A stretch of DNA of 64,000 nucleotides from Psychroserpens algicola (lineage in GTDB: Bacteria; Bacteroidota; Bacteroidia; Flavobacteriales; Flavobacteriaceae): assembly GCF_014526325.1 (NCBI RefSeq), contig NZ_JACNMJ010000002.1, positions 434,001 through 498,000 on the forward strand, read 5' to 3'. The notes below the pieces were generated by a model. That model did no database searches, had not been told where the DNA came from, and was given only the letters and a program-made list of their open reading frames with translations. Of this stretch, positions 18,222 through 26,893 are shown one piece after another. Numbering within the stretch: position 1 is the stretch's first letter; each line of letters begins with the position of its first letter. The translations under genes were made by a program, and so were the position numbers.

Positions 18222-18434
18222 ATGAAAAAACAAGCATTTTTTTACGGGTTATTTGCCCTAGCGTTCGTTGGTTCTGTTGGATTAACAGGAATGGAAACAC
18301 AGAAAGTTGCTGAAGTAGCAACAGTATCTTCATCTCAATCTCTAAACGATGAAAAAAATGAAAAAAGAGAGGAAGGACTTGAAGCACTTGAAGCTATTGG
18401 TGAATATAATGAACCAGCTGCAACCATTCAATAA
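18222..18434 (+). CDS. 70-residue exported peptide, unknown
   Basis: The peptide starts MKKQAFFYGLFALAFVGSVGLTG, a typical signal peptide. A charged mature part of about 45 residues follows (DEKNEKREEGLEALEAIGEYNEP), ending in AATIQ. It has no cysteine, no second membrane segment and no known family. A terminator-like hairpin follows immediately, then an operon of a membrane protein, an HTTM-like protein, an S41 protease, an outer-membrane receptor and a CxxC protein. The arrangement of small secreted peptide, attenuator and protease/receptor genes suggests a precursor or signal peptide served by the downstream genes. That role is inference. Confidence 0.72.
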   Translation: MKKQAFFYGLFALAFVGSVGLTGMETQKVAEVATVSSSQSLNDEKNEKREEGLEALEAIGEYNEPAATIQ

Positions 18435-18448
18435 TTTTTTAAAAGGAT

Positions 18449-18494
18449 AAAAAGCACACTGTAAATTCTTTATGCATTTGCAGTTTGCTTTTTT
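18449..18494 (+). terminator. Terminator/attenuator after exported peptide
   Basis: AAAAAGCA-c-ACTG-t-AAAT pairs with ATTT-g-CAGT-t-TGCTTTTT, followed by a T-run. It ends 8 nt before the ATG of the next gene. It should make the peptide transcript much more abundant than the downstream operon. Confidence 0.8.
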
Positions 18495-18501
18495 TATTTA
18501 T

Positions 18502-19059
18502 ATGAAATTTTTAAAACACATAGATAACTATTTGATTTGTTATATTTTAGTAATAGTCGCAGTTGTACAATTATACAATTCCCAATTTGATTCCCTCACA
18601 CCTTGGAAAGGTGGTGGATTTGGAATGTTCTCAACAAACAAAACTACTAATATTACTGCTGTAGGATACAAAAGTAACGGTGATTCAATACTTATAAAAG
18701 TCATAGGCAGTAAATTTAATGTACCTATATCAAATACCTTTTTGACATCTACTAAAAATTATCCTAAAAAGGAGAATTTAAGAAAGTTAGGAATGCAAAT
18801 AATACATTCGTATTTAAAACCTACGACAGTAGAAATTCCTGCTAATATTGATAAAAACACATTAGATCACATCAATAAAAATGAAAGATTTTATAAACTA
18901 GTGTATGAGCCAAAATATTATGAGAATGACGATACTGCACATGCTGAGGATGCAATAAAAATTCAGAGCTTAAAGATAAGAGTATTCGAAACCGATTTTT
19001 TTGAGAATGAACTAATTGTAAAAAAGAAATTCATCAAAGAAATTGAAATAAATTATTAA
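18502..19059 (+). CDS. Single-pass membrane protein, unknown (PWKGGGFGMF motif)
   Basis: The protein has 185 residues. One N-terminal transmembrane helix (about 8-27, LICYILVIVAVVQLY) is followed by the motif LTPWKGGGFGMFST and then a mostly polar domain. I recall similar W-GGGFGMF proteins beside HTTM-type membrane proteins. The frame is open back to 18472, but that start lies inside the terminator; ATG 18502 starts at the natural membrane segment. It is followed 13 bp later by the HTTM-like gene. It probably works with that neighbour, but no biochemical role is known to me. Confidence 0.72.
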   Translation: MKFLKHIDNYLICYILVIVAVVQLYNSQFDSLTPWKGGGFGMFSTNKTTNITAVGYKSNGDSILIKVIGSKFNVPISNTFLTSTKNYPKKENLRKLGMQIIHSYLKPTTVEIPANIDKNTLDHINKNERFYKLVYEPKYYENDDTAHAEDAIKIQSLKIRVFETDFFENELIVKKKFIKEIEINY

Positions 19060-19072
19060 AGTTTTAAATAAT

Positions 19073-19948
19073 ATGGCATATTCAGTACTTGCTTTCTTAG
19101 AAAAAAATAATAAAGGTTTTGAATCTTTTCCTGAAGAGTTAATTTTTAAATTTTCTCTTGTTTTGTTAGTCCTTGATGGCAGTACAGGTTGGGGTTTGGA
19201 CATATTTATGAGGATAACTTGTGCGTTGATGCTCGCTTTTGATAGCTTTAGTAAAAATAGAGTTTTATGGCTTATCATATCATTATTACTTTTATTCTTT
19301 AACAGTTTACAGTTTTACATTCTAGATAATCATAAAATACTGTTTGTTTACTGGGTACTACTCATAACCTTTTATTTATGGACAGATAAAGATTCTAATT
19401 ATCTTAAATCAAACGCAAAAATTTTAATTGGACTTGTGATGTTTTTCGCAGTCTTTCAAAAATTAATTAATGGGTTTGGTTCCCCTGGATTTCTGCATGG
19501 ACGTTTCTTATTTGATTCTCGGTTTATGCTTGTTACACACTTCATGATTGACACACCCTATGAAGTGCTTGCAAATAATCAAAATTCAATAGCAATTTTA
19601 AAAACATTACCAAATGATAATAGCTTCGTAAGCTTAACTTCAACACCTTTTATGGGGCGTGTTTTATATGCATTTCAACTTTTTGGTTTAGTATTTGAAG
19701 CACTTGTTGCTTTTCTTTTTCTTTTCTCTAAAAAAAATACTATCGCAAAAGATATAGCTCTTTTAGCCTTTTGTATTGGAACGTATTTTATTTTTCCAGT
19801 GATAGGATTTAGTTCAATTCTATTGATTTTAGGAATAGCGCAAAGCACAAAAAAGATGCGCAAATTCTATATCATCACTTTTATCCTTATCCAGTTTATT
19901 AAGGTTCCATGGCAACAAATAATTTTCTATCTAAATAATTCATTGTAG
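19073..19948 (+). CDS. Multi-spanning membrane protein, HTTM-like
   Basis: The protein has 291 residues and about seven or eight transmembrane helices. The layout and conserved bits (a helix ending FYLWTDKDSN, then ILIGLVMFFAVFQKLINGFGSPGFLHGRF) resemble HTTM-family proteins, which are distantly related to vitamin-K-dependent gamma-carboxylase. The similarity is recalled, not computed. HTTM genes often lie beside DCC-type CxxC proteins, and one is found in this operon at 23870. It ends directly before the S41 protease gene. It may modify or transport the exported peptide, but this is speculative. Confidence 0.65.
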   Translation: MAYSVLAFLEKNNKGFESFPEELIFKFSLVLLVLDGSTGWGLDIFMRITCALMLAFDSFSKNRVLWLIISLLLLFFNSLQFYILDNHKILFVYWVLLITFYLWTDKDSNYLKSNAKILIGLVMFFAVFQKLINGFGSPGFLHGRFLFDSRFMLVTHFMIDTPYEVLANNQNSIAILKTLPNDNSFVSLTSTPFMGRVLYAFQLFGLVFEALVAFLFLFSKKNTIAKDIALLAFCIGTYFIFPVIGFSSILLILGIAQSTKKMRKFYIITFILIQFIKVPWQQIIFYLNNSL

Positions 19949-21454
19949 ATGAAAAACTTGATAAATAAATTATTAATTCCAGGCATTATTGTTGTCATTA
20001 TTATTACGCTTTTCACAATTTATTCTAAACAAAAAACTCAAGCAAATGGTAATAGCTCTAAAAATGCATTGACAACCATCAATGCGCTTACCAAACTTCT
20101 TTCTGAAAAATCGCCGTATTTTGATATGAATAAGGATCGTGTAGTTAGAAAAATAGATTCTGTAATCACACTAATAGATTCAAAAAAAACACATACTGAA
20201 ACTGAATTATTCAATACCATTGAGCACATAATTTCAGAATTAGGTGACAGACATGCTTTGGTAAAAACGCTGAATCCTCCGAAGGATAAGAAACGTTATT
20301 ATTTGCCGTTTGCTTTAGCACCATTGCAAAAAAATCGTGTAATTGCTTTACAACAACTTCCAAAATTAAAATATTCCTTTTATTTAAAAAACTATCCTTT
20401 TCTTACAGCTATTGAAGGAGAAGATATCGTCAAATTTATATATAGACAAGATGTAAGTAATAAATATGCTCCTAGTTCATCTAGATTGTCTTTGGGCGTC
20501 GAAAAAATGAATGAGTTTTATCAAATTAACCACGATTTTAACTTGGGAGACAGCATTAAACTTACATTTTCAGATAAAGACAAAGTAAAAGACACCATAT
20601 TATATATTAGTCTTATTGATTATAAAACTAAATGGAGGGAATTAAATATTCATTTTCCTATACAAGAAAAAACTAAAGAATCGTACAATTCTCTTCAAAC
20701 AACTTATGATAACGATATTGCATATATAAAAATTCCAGAAATGTTTGACGTGTCAAACAACAAACTCTTTTTTAAGTGGCTGTCAGAGTACATGAACACT
20801 ATCAAAAATTCTAATGGACTTATAATCGATATTAGAAATAACTCAGGTGGAAAAAGAGATTTAATTAATTTTTTTTCCAATTATTTTATAAAACCCGATA
20901 ACTATAGTATTGCTAATTATGCAACATATAAACCAGAACTTACACCTATAATTCAAGAAAGTTTAAATAAACGAAGCCTTTATCAACTCAATCATTTTGA
21001 CATTCATCTTCAAAAATCAATAGAACAGAAAACACCCTCAAAATTAAAAGATTATTCAAATGATTTAGGATATAGCGATTTGTATTATATGGTATTAAAA
21101 CACAATGATGCTTTTGACAACTACTATTTCTACAATAAGCCTGTATACATTCTCATTAATGAAAAAACATTTAGTGCTGCTAGTGTATTTGCTTCATCTT
21201 TTAAAGGATTAGATAACATCACCATAGCAGGAGTTAAAACTGATGGCTCAAGTGGTTTAGCACAATCTTATGAATTAAACGGATTTGAATTAAAATTTTC
21301 TCACATGTTATCGTTTCAAAAAAACGGTGATTTATTTGACGGAATTGGCACAGAGCCCGATTTGAAAATTACAAGATCAATTGACCAAATTTTAGGCCAT
21401 GACGATCATCAACTAAACGCCTTATTAACTAAGATACCCCAAAACCATAATTAA
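19949..21454 (+). CDS. S41-family peptidase, membrane-anchored
   Basis: The protein has 501 residues with an N-terminal membrane anchor (LLIPGIIVVIIITLFTIYS) and a periplasmic protease. The tail-specific/C-terminal processing fold shows in the strand NGLIIDIRNNSGGKRDLINFF, the catalytic-serine region INEKTFSAASVFASSFKGL (Ser409 most likely) and GVKTDGSSGLAQSYELNG with the closing GDLFDGIGTEPDLKI. No PDZ domain is obvious between the N-terminal helical part and the core. It starts at the base after the previous stop and is followed 2 bp later by the receptor gene, so the operon is tight. It is a good candidate to trim the exported peptide. Confidence 0.88.
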   Translation: MKNLINKLLIPGIIVVIIITLFTIYSKQKTQANGNSSKNALTTINALTKLLSEKSPYFDMNKDRVVRKIDSVITLIDSKKTHTETELFNTIEHIISELGDRHALVKTLNPPKDKKRYYLPFALAPLQKNRVIALQQLPKLKYSFYLKNYPFLTAIEGEDIVKFIYRQDVSNKYAPSSSRLSLGVEKMNEFYQINHDFNLGDSIKLTFSDKDKVKDTILYISLIDYKTKWRELNIHFPIQEKTKESYNSLQTTYDNDIAYIKIPEMFDVSNNKLFFKWLSEYMNTIKNSNGLIIDIRNNSGGKRDLINFFSNYFIKPDNYSIANYATYKPELTPIIQESLNKRSLYQLNHFDIHLQKSIEQKTPSKLKDYSNDLGYSDLYYMVLKHNDAFDNYYFYNKPVYILINEKTFSAASVFASSFKGLDNITIAGVKTDGSSGLAQSYELNGFELKFSHMLSFQKNGDLFDGIGTEPDLKITRSIDQILGHDDHQLNALLTKIPQNHN

Positions 21455-21456
21455 CT

Positions 21457-23814
21457 ATGGATTATAAAAAAATATTTTTTTTCTCTTTGTTCTTTTTATG
21501 TGTGACCATTATGTCTTCTCAAGACAATAAATATGAAATAATTGGTAAGGTAATCGATGTGAATAACAATACATCAATTGAAGGAGCTAATATATTTATT
21601 ATCAATTTAAAGAAGAACCTGGTTGTTCATAAAACCAAATCTGATAGCGCTGGAAATTTTCAAATATCCTTAGATAAAGGAAATTATAATATCTCAATTG
21701 GTCATGTTGACTATGAAGTTACATTAATGCCAATAGACTTTTCAAAATTTAAAAACAATTCACTTAATTTAAATGACATATTTCTGGAGCCCATAAAAAT
21801 TAATGAATTAGATGAAGTTGTAATAGTTTCAAAAGATTTCAGAATAGAAAATCGAAATAATAAACGGATTTATCATATCGGAAACACACTTAAGGACGTT
21901 GCTGGTTCAATGTCTAATCTGTTAAGCTATATACCTTCAGTTTCTGTTGATATTGATGGTACTGTCCAATTAAGAGGGAAAGAACCAATAGTACAAATCA
22001 ATGGTAGAAATTCAAACCTCTCAAAATCTGAAGCGCTCCAAATGCTACCAAGTGATATGATAAAAAGAATTGAAGTCATTACTCGACCTTCAGTAAAAGA
22101 AGGAGAAACAGAACCGATAATAAACATTATTACTGACCGAAAACGCAGAGGAACCATTGGAGGTGTCAACTTTGCCATTGGTTTACCTTCAACTATCAAA
22201 GGTGGTCTTCATTTAGCTTTAAATAAAGAAAAGATTAACGGTTATGGATTGTATGGAATTAATAATCAGAATAATATTCCTAGTTCAAAAGAGGAGTCTA
22301 TAAGAACAGTAGACAATAATGTTGAAACCGTTGAGACTGAAACAAACGACAATAATACATCATCAACAAATCAATTTGGGGAACTCCAATATGAGTACGT
22401 TCCAAACGATAAGAGTGAACTTGCTGGAAATGTTTCCGTATTTAATTCAAATAATATGCTGTCTATTAAAGGGGAACGAAATATGTTTTCAGAAAACTTT
22501 GAACAAATAGATCAATTAAACGATACTGAAAATAAACTCTTCTCAATTTCTACAGAAACCGAATTTGAACATCAATTTAACTCCGAAAAAGAACAATTGA
22601 AAATAGAATTAGAATATGAATTTGAATCAAGAAAAAATTCAGAAATGTTTTTAGAAAGTTCCTTGTCAGATGGTGATTTAAACACCAACTCTTTTGATAG
22701 ATTAAGATCTAACGAAATTGAACTTAAAACACGCTATGACTGGACACTTAATAATGAAGGATATTTTTCGCTTGGCTATCGATTTGATTTAAGCACCTTA
22801 AATCAAGAGCAGTTTTTTTCTAGCGATGTAAATAATATATCTGCTGAAAACAATATTGATTTTACTCAAACCGACAATACAATTTATGCCGATTATTCTA
22901 ATGTCTATAAAAAAATATACTATAATATCGGATTTAGATTTGTTAATACTGAACGTAAATTAATTGATGAGGATACAAATGAATCTTCAAAAAAAAGTTT
23001 TTCAAACCTATTACCTCAAATAAATTTAGAGTATGAATATGGAGATAGTAATGAAATTAGTTTGAATTATTATAGCCTTTTGCGTCAACCACGTCTGAAT
23101 TATTTAAATAGTTTCAATACTAGTGTTGATTTACAAAGAATTAGAGTTGGTAATTCAGAACTTAAACCTCAGTCTTCTCAGACCATAGAACTAGAATTAT
23201 TTAATGAATTTGAAAATTCTTCTATCAGTACAACCTTTTCTACAAATTTTGTAAAAGATATAATTCAAAATGTTTCTGTTTTTGATACTGAAAATAATAT
23301 AACAGTAACTAGACCAGAAAACATAGGAAAATCAACGACTTTCGGAATTGATTTCTCTTATAGTTTAAATTCACCAAAATGGCTAAATACTATTGTAAAA
23401 TTAAATGGTAGATATGGCAATATATCTGGAGGGACAATTGATGATGATTTTTACAGACTCAACAGTTCTATTACAAATATTGTGAGGCTGAAATCTTATA
23501 AACTTGAACTCAGCTGGTTCTTCAGTCCAAAAAACAAAATTAATTTTCAAACGTTTCAGAGTTCTAACCAATATTTCAAACTTGGCTTAAGTAGAAGGGT
23601 TTTAAAAAATAGAGGGAATTTAGTTTTATCTGTTTTAGACCCCTTTAATTCTGCAAGAATTATTCAAAATATTGATGGACAAAACTTTGACTACAGAAGC
23701 GTTATAAGACCAAATCAGAGAAGAGTTTTTCTAAGTCTCTTTTGGCGTTTTAGTGTTAAAAGTAGATTTAGAAATACAGACAAACAAGTGAAGGAAAAGG
23801 GAATATTACAATAG
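21457..23814 (+). CDS. Outer-membrane beta-barrel receptor (OMP_b-brl_3, TonB-dependent-like)
   Basis: The protein has 785 residues: a signal peptide (1-22), a carboxypeptidase-regulatory-like beta-sandwich (about 27-112, IIGKVIDVNNNTSIEGANIF), a plug domain (about 120-230, GSMSNLLSYIPSVSVDIDGTVQLRG, MLPSDMIKRIEVITRPS) and a large barrel of alternating strands ending around NQRRVFLSLFWRF. This type is typical of Bacteroidota and differs from SusC by size and lack of a SusD partner. The C-terminus has a basic tail (TDKQVKEKGILQ). It sits between an S41 protease and a CxxC protein, so it may take up or sense a peptide or a metal complex. Confidence 0.9.
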   Translation: MDYKKIFFFSLFFLCVTIMSSQDNKYEIIGKVIDVNNNTSIEGANIFIINLKKNLVVHKTKSDSAGNFQISLDKGNYNISIGHVDYEVTLMPIDFSKFKNNSLNLNDIFLEPIKINELDEVVIVSKDFRIENRNNKRIYHIGNTLKDVAGSMSNLLSYIPSVSVDIDGTVQLRGKEPIVQINGRNSNLSKSEALQMLPSDMIKRIEVITRPSVKEGETEPIINIITDRKRRGTIGGVNFAIGLPSTIKGGLHLALNKEKINGYGLYGINNQNNIPSSKEESIRTVDNNVETVETETNDNNTSSTNQFGELQYEYVPNDKSELAGNVSVFNSNNMLSIKGERNMFSENFEQIDQLNDTENKLFSISTETEFEHQFNSEKEQLKIELEYEFESRKNSEMFLESSLSDGDLNTNSFDRLRSNEIELKTRYDWTLNNEGYFSLGYRFDLSTLNQEQFFSSDVNNISAENNIDFTQTDNTIYADYSNVYKKIYYNIGFRFVNTERKLIDEDTNESSKKSFSNLLPQINLEYEYGDSNEISLNYYSLLRQPRLNYLNSFNTSVDLQRIRVGNSELKPQSSQTIELELFNEFENSSISTTFSTNFVKDIIQNVSVFDTENNITVTRPENIGKSTTFGIDFSYSLNSPKWLNTIVKLNGRYGNISGGTIDDDFYRLNSSITNIVRLKSYKLELSWFFSPKNKINFQTFQSSNQYFKLGLSRRVLKNRGNLVLSVLDPFNSARIIQNIDGQNFDYRSVIRPNQRRVFLSLFWRFSVKSRFRNTDKQVKEKGILQ

Positions 23815-23869
23815 TGTAAATTCAAATCGAAACGCTATTTTTTTAGACAGGATATAAATCTAAGATAAT

Positions 23870-24232
23870 ATGAAAAAACTCAAAGTTTACTATGATGACT
23901 GGTGTCCAAATTGTACTAAGTTTATGAAGTTTATAAATAAAATAGATGTTTTAAGCTTAATCGTTTTTAAAAAACTTAGAAGTTCAAGTCCCTCAGACGG
24001 AATTGATTTAAAAGAAGCAGAGAAAAAGATGGCCTCAACTATTAATGGTGATATGTACTATTATGGCTATAAATCTATTTATGAAATATTTAAAAGAGTT
24101 CCTTTGTTTTGGTTTTTCATTCCAATCCTTTTTATTTTGAAATTCACTAAAGCTGGTGATTTTTTATATAATGAGCTAGCTTTAAAACGAAAGATAATTC
24201 CAATACACTGCGATGAACACTGTGAAATCTAA
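23870..24232 (+). CDS. DCC-type (DUF393) CxxC oxidoreductase-like protein
   Basis: The protein has 120 residues. It begins with the DCC-family motif YYDDWCPNCTKF (Cys12 and Cys15), typical of thioredoxin-like DCC1/YuxK proteins. A hydrophobic segment in the second half (VPLFWFFIPILFILKF) suggests membrane attachment. The C-terminus has two more cysteines (HCDEHCEI). It is the last gene of the operon. A redox protein next to an HTTM-like protein is a pairing I recall in many bacteria. It could form or break a disulfide or bind a metal here. Confidence 0.82.
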   Translation: MKKLKVYYDDWCPNCTKFMKFINKIDVLSLIVFKKLRSSSPSDGIDLKEAEKKMASTINGDMYYYGYKSIYEIFKRVPLFWFFIPILFILKFTKAGDFLYNELALKRKIIPIHCDEHCEI

Positions 24233-24300
24233 TCAAGGTTTTTATGGAATTGAAAATTATGATAAACTTTCAAAAAAATAATTATTGACAACTAATTCTA

Positions 24301-24349
24301 AAAAAAAATCACCTAAGATAAAAAACGCATTCAGGTAAAGTTTTTTTTT
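24301..24349. terminator. Possible terminator between convergent genes
   Basis: An A-run and ACCT near 24301-24314 can pair with AGGT and the T-run at 24333-24349. The stem is weak and interrupted. It lies between convergent genes, where a terminator is expected. Confidence 0.35.
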
Positions 24350-24412
24350 AGTTTCATGCTTAATCAAATTCAAATCCATTTGGTATAAAAACACATTAGC
24401 TAATTCATTTGG

Positions 24413-25951
24413 TTATCCCAACCAACCCTCACGATCCATACTGCGGTATTGAATGGCTTCGGAAATGTGACTTCCTTTAATTGATTCTGTACCTTCTAAA
24501 TCGGCAATTGTTCTCGATACTTTCAAAATACGATCATAAGCCCTTGCAGATAAATTTAATTGTTCCATAGCTGTCTTTAATAATCCCATCGATGCGTCAT
24601 CTAACTTACAATGTTTTCGGATTTGTTTTGTATTCATTTGTGCATTATAATGTACACTATCTGAAGATTTAAAGCGCTCTGTTTGCAATGCTCTGGCTGT
24701 AGTTACTCTGTTTCTAATAGCTACTGAAGATTCGCCTTTACGTTCGTCAGACAACTTATCAAATGGCACTGGCGTGACTTCTATATGTATATCAATGCGA
24801 TCTAGTAATGGTCCCGAAATCTTACTCAAATACCGTTGCATTTCCGCAGGCGAAGACGTTACAGGTGCGTTTGGGTCGTTAAAATAACCGCCAGGACTCG
24901 GATTCATACTCGCCACCAGCATAAAGGACGATGGATAGGTTACGGTAAACTTAGCTCTTGAAATTGTCACTTCCCGATCTTCGAGAGGCTGACGCATGAC
25001 TTCTAAAACTTCACGTTTAAATTCTGGTAATTCATCTAAAAACAATACACCATTGTGTGACAGTGAAATTTCTCCTGGCTGCGGATAACTTCCACCTCCA
25101 ACTAAGGCGACATTTGAAATGGTATGATGCGGACTTCGAAAAGGGCGTTGCGCCATCAAACCCGTATGCGCTTTAACCCGTCCTACAACCGAATGAATCT
25201 TAGTTGTTTCCAAAGCTTCATGCAAAGTCATTGGTGGCAAAATACTAGGTAAACGTTTAGCCAGCATGGTTTTCCCTGAGCCTGGAGGACCGATTAAAAT
25301 AATATTATGGCCTCCTGCAGCTGCTATTTCCATACAGCGCTTGATACTCTCCTGACCTTTAACATCTGAAAAATCAAATTCTGGGAAATTAAGACTTTTA
25401 TTAAATTCTTCGCGTGTATTAATTATAGTTGGCTCTAAAGCTTCATTGGTATCAAAATAACGAATGACTTGTTTGATATTATCGACACCATACACTTCGA
25501 GTCCATCAACTATAGCCGCTTCTTTTGCGTTTTGCTTCGGAAGAATAAAGCCTTTAAACCCTTCCTCTCTGGCTTTAACTGCAATGGGAAGCGCTCCTTT
25601 TATAGGTTGCAAATTTCCGTCGAGAGATAATTCACCCATAATGAGATAACGCTCAATATGTTCGGCTTTGATTTGATTGGTCGCCACGAGGATTCCGATA
25701 GCCAATGTTAAATCGTAAGCAGAGCCTTCTTTGCGCAAATCGGCTGGAGACATATTAATAATGATTTTCTTTCCTGGAATTTTATAACCATTGTTTTGAA
25801 GTGCAGCAGCAATACGGAAATTACTTTCTTTAATGGCATTATCGGGAAGTCCGACTAAGTGATAACCAATACCATTATCAACATTAACTTCAACAGTAAT
25901 CGTTGTAGCTTCTACACCGAAAACAGCACTACCAAAAACTTTTTTCAACAT
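24413..25951 (-). CDS. comM: ComM/YifB family Mg chelatase-like ATPase
   Basis: ComM is an AAA+ helicase-like ATPase that helps branch migration during natural transformation in other bacteria. It has an N-terminal Lon-like domain (about 1-165), then an ATPase core with Walker [32 protein letters not shown] and Walker [10 protein letters not shown], and the C-terminal Mg_chelatase_C with [16 protein letters not shown] and [11 protein letters not shown]. At 512 residues it is full length. A decayed fragment of its 3' half lies 11 kb away at 13619-13828. A -7 element TACTTTTG sits about 45 bp upstream. Confidence 0.95.
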   Translation of the reverse strand: MLKKVFGSAVFGVEATTITVEVNVDNGIGYHLVGLPDNAIKESNFRIAAALQNNGYKIPGKKIIINMSPADLRKEGSAYDLTLAIGILVATNQIKAEHIERYLIMGELSLDGNLQPIKGALPIAVKAREEGFKGFILPKQNAKEAAIVDGLEVYGVDNIKQVIRYFDTNEALEPTIINTREEFNKSLNFPEFDFSDVKGQESIKRCMEIAAAGGHNIILIGPPGSGKTMLAKRLPSILPPMTLHEALETTKIHSVVGRVKAHTGLMAQRPFRSPHHTISNVALVGGGSYPQPGEISLSHNGVLFLDELPEFKREVLEVMRQPLEDREVTISRAKFTVTYPSSFMLVASMNPSPGGYFNDPNAPVTSSPAEMQRYLSKISGPLLDRIDIHIEVTPVPFDKLSDERKGESSVAIRNRVTTARALQTERFKSSDSVHYNAQMNTKQIRKHCKLDDASMGLLKTAMEQLNLSARAYDRILKVSRTIADLEGTESIKGSHISEAIQYRSMDREGWLG

Positions 25952-25995
25952 TTATAGAATATTTTCTATAAATATAATTTAAAAAGTAAGATTAC

Positions 25996-26003
25996 CAAAA
26001 GTA
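25996..26003 (-). promoter_or_regulatory. -7 element upstream of comM
   Basis: On the minus strand TACTTTTG matches TAnnTTTG, about 45 bp before the comM ATG at 25951. No TTG -33 element is at the right distance. Confidence 0.4.
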
Positions 26004-26062
26004 TATGCCTAATTCTAAAATGAGCACTAAAGCTTTTATTGTAATTCGTCAAATAAACGTGA

Positions 26063-26890
26063 TTATGAGTTTAAAACCTCAGTAATCACTGCACCCAAAT
26101 CGTGGTGTTTATCTTCAAAAGCTGTGAGCCATTGTGAGGTAGCCGAATGATCGGAGAAACTATTAAGTGCTTGCATGACATCAGTTTTATGCTGAATAGG
26201 CAATGCTTCAATAACATCAGAAAGGTTATCAAAGAGTTGAAGTGGCGAATTTTTTTCTTCACTTAATTTGAATGCAATTTTACCCGTTTTATCTAGAAAT
26301 TCTAGATAATTGACTTTAGTTGTGATTGGCGTATTTATATGAAGTAAATCAAACACTTCTCGTGTTACTGCTCTGGTTTGAGGTCCAGAAATACCATCAA
26401 CAATAATATCTTTTCCGTAGATAAATTTAAGTACCATTTGCAGATATAGCGTTTCAGATTTTGAAGATTCATGGTAATCTACATTCACACTTGTATCAAC
26501 ATGCCAATGGTCTTCATGATTGGTATAATAGTAGTTTAAAACGATACCGAAGTGCTTTCTAAGAAATGATTCAATGCCCAGATATAATTCCTTTTGATGA
26601 ACAAAATTTAACGTGATTAACGATGTGTCTTTCCAGAACACTGCATCCAAGTCAAATGCTTTACCACTTCCATGATGACCCGGTTTATTTACAAAAATAC
26701 CTGCAGTTGTAATAACTTCAGGTTTACCCAAAGGGCAGTGATCAAAGACTTCTTTAAGCGCTTTTTTTAAGACCTTTAAAAAATTAGAATCTACTAAAAA
26801 ATCACGTTGCATTCCTCGTGTCCCATAGGGATGACTCGTTAGCCTCGCATAATGTAGCGGAATCCCGTTAATTGAATTTATTTGCTCCAT
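26063..26890 (-). CDS. M15/extensin-like peptidase-fold protein
   Basis: The protein has 275 residues. The first half carries the Zn-ligand pattern of M15/LAS enzymes: GHHGSGKAFDLDAVFW (His and Asp) and NHEDHWHVDTSVN (HxH), with a conserved YGTRGMQRDF near the start. Such proteins cut peptidoglycan peptide cross-links. The second half contains DGISGPQTRAVTREVFDLL, which resembles a peptidoglycan-binding helix bundle. No signal peptide is visible, so it may act in the cytosol or be exported by another route. It starts 3 bp after the stop of the patatin gene and is co-transcribed with it. Confidence 0.75.
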   Translation of the reverse strand: MEQINSINGIPLHYARLTSHPYGTRGMQRDFLVDSNFLKVLKKALKEVFDHCPLGKPEVITTAGIFVNKPGHHGSGKAFDLDAVFWKDTSLITLNFVHQKELYLGIESFLRKHFGIVLNYYYTNHEDHWHVDTSVNVDYHESSKSETLYLQMVLKFIYGKDIIVDGISGPQTRAVTREVFDLLHINTPITTKVNYLEFLDKTGKIAFKLSEEKNSPLQLFDNLSDVIEALPIQHKTDVMQALNSFSDHSATSQWLTAFEDKHHDLGAVITEVLNS

Positions 26891-26893
26891 AAT

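Noticed and set aside
18222-18434. Calling the 70-residue peptide a known RiPP or bufferin precursor
   Set aside because: No cysteine core, no DUF692 or radical SAM partner and no leader motif were seen.
18472-18502. Earlier start for the 18502 membrane protein
   Set aside because: The upstream codons lie within the terminator hairpin; ATG 18502 begins just before the membrane helix.
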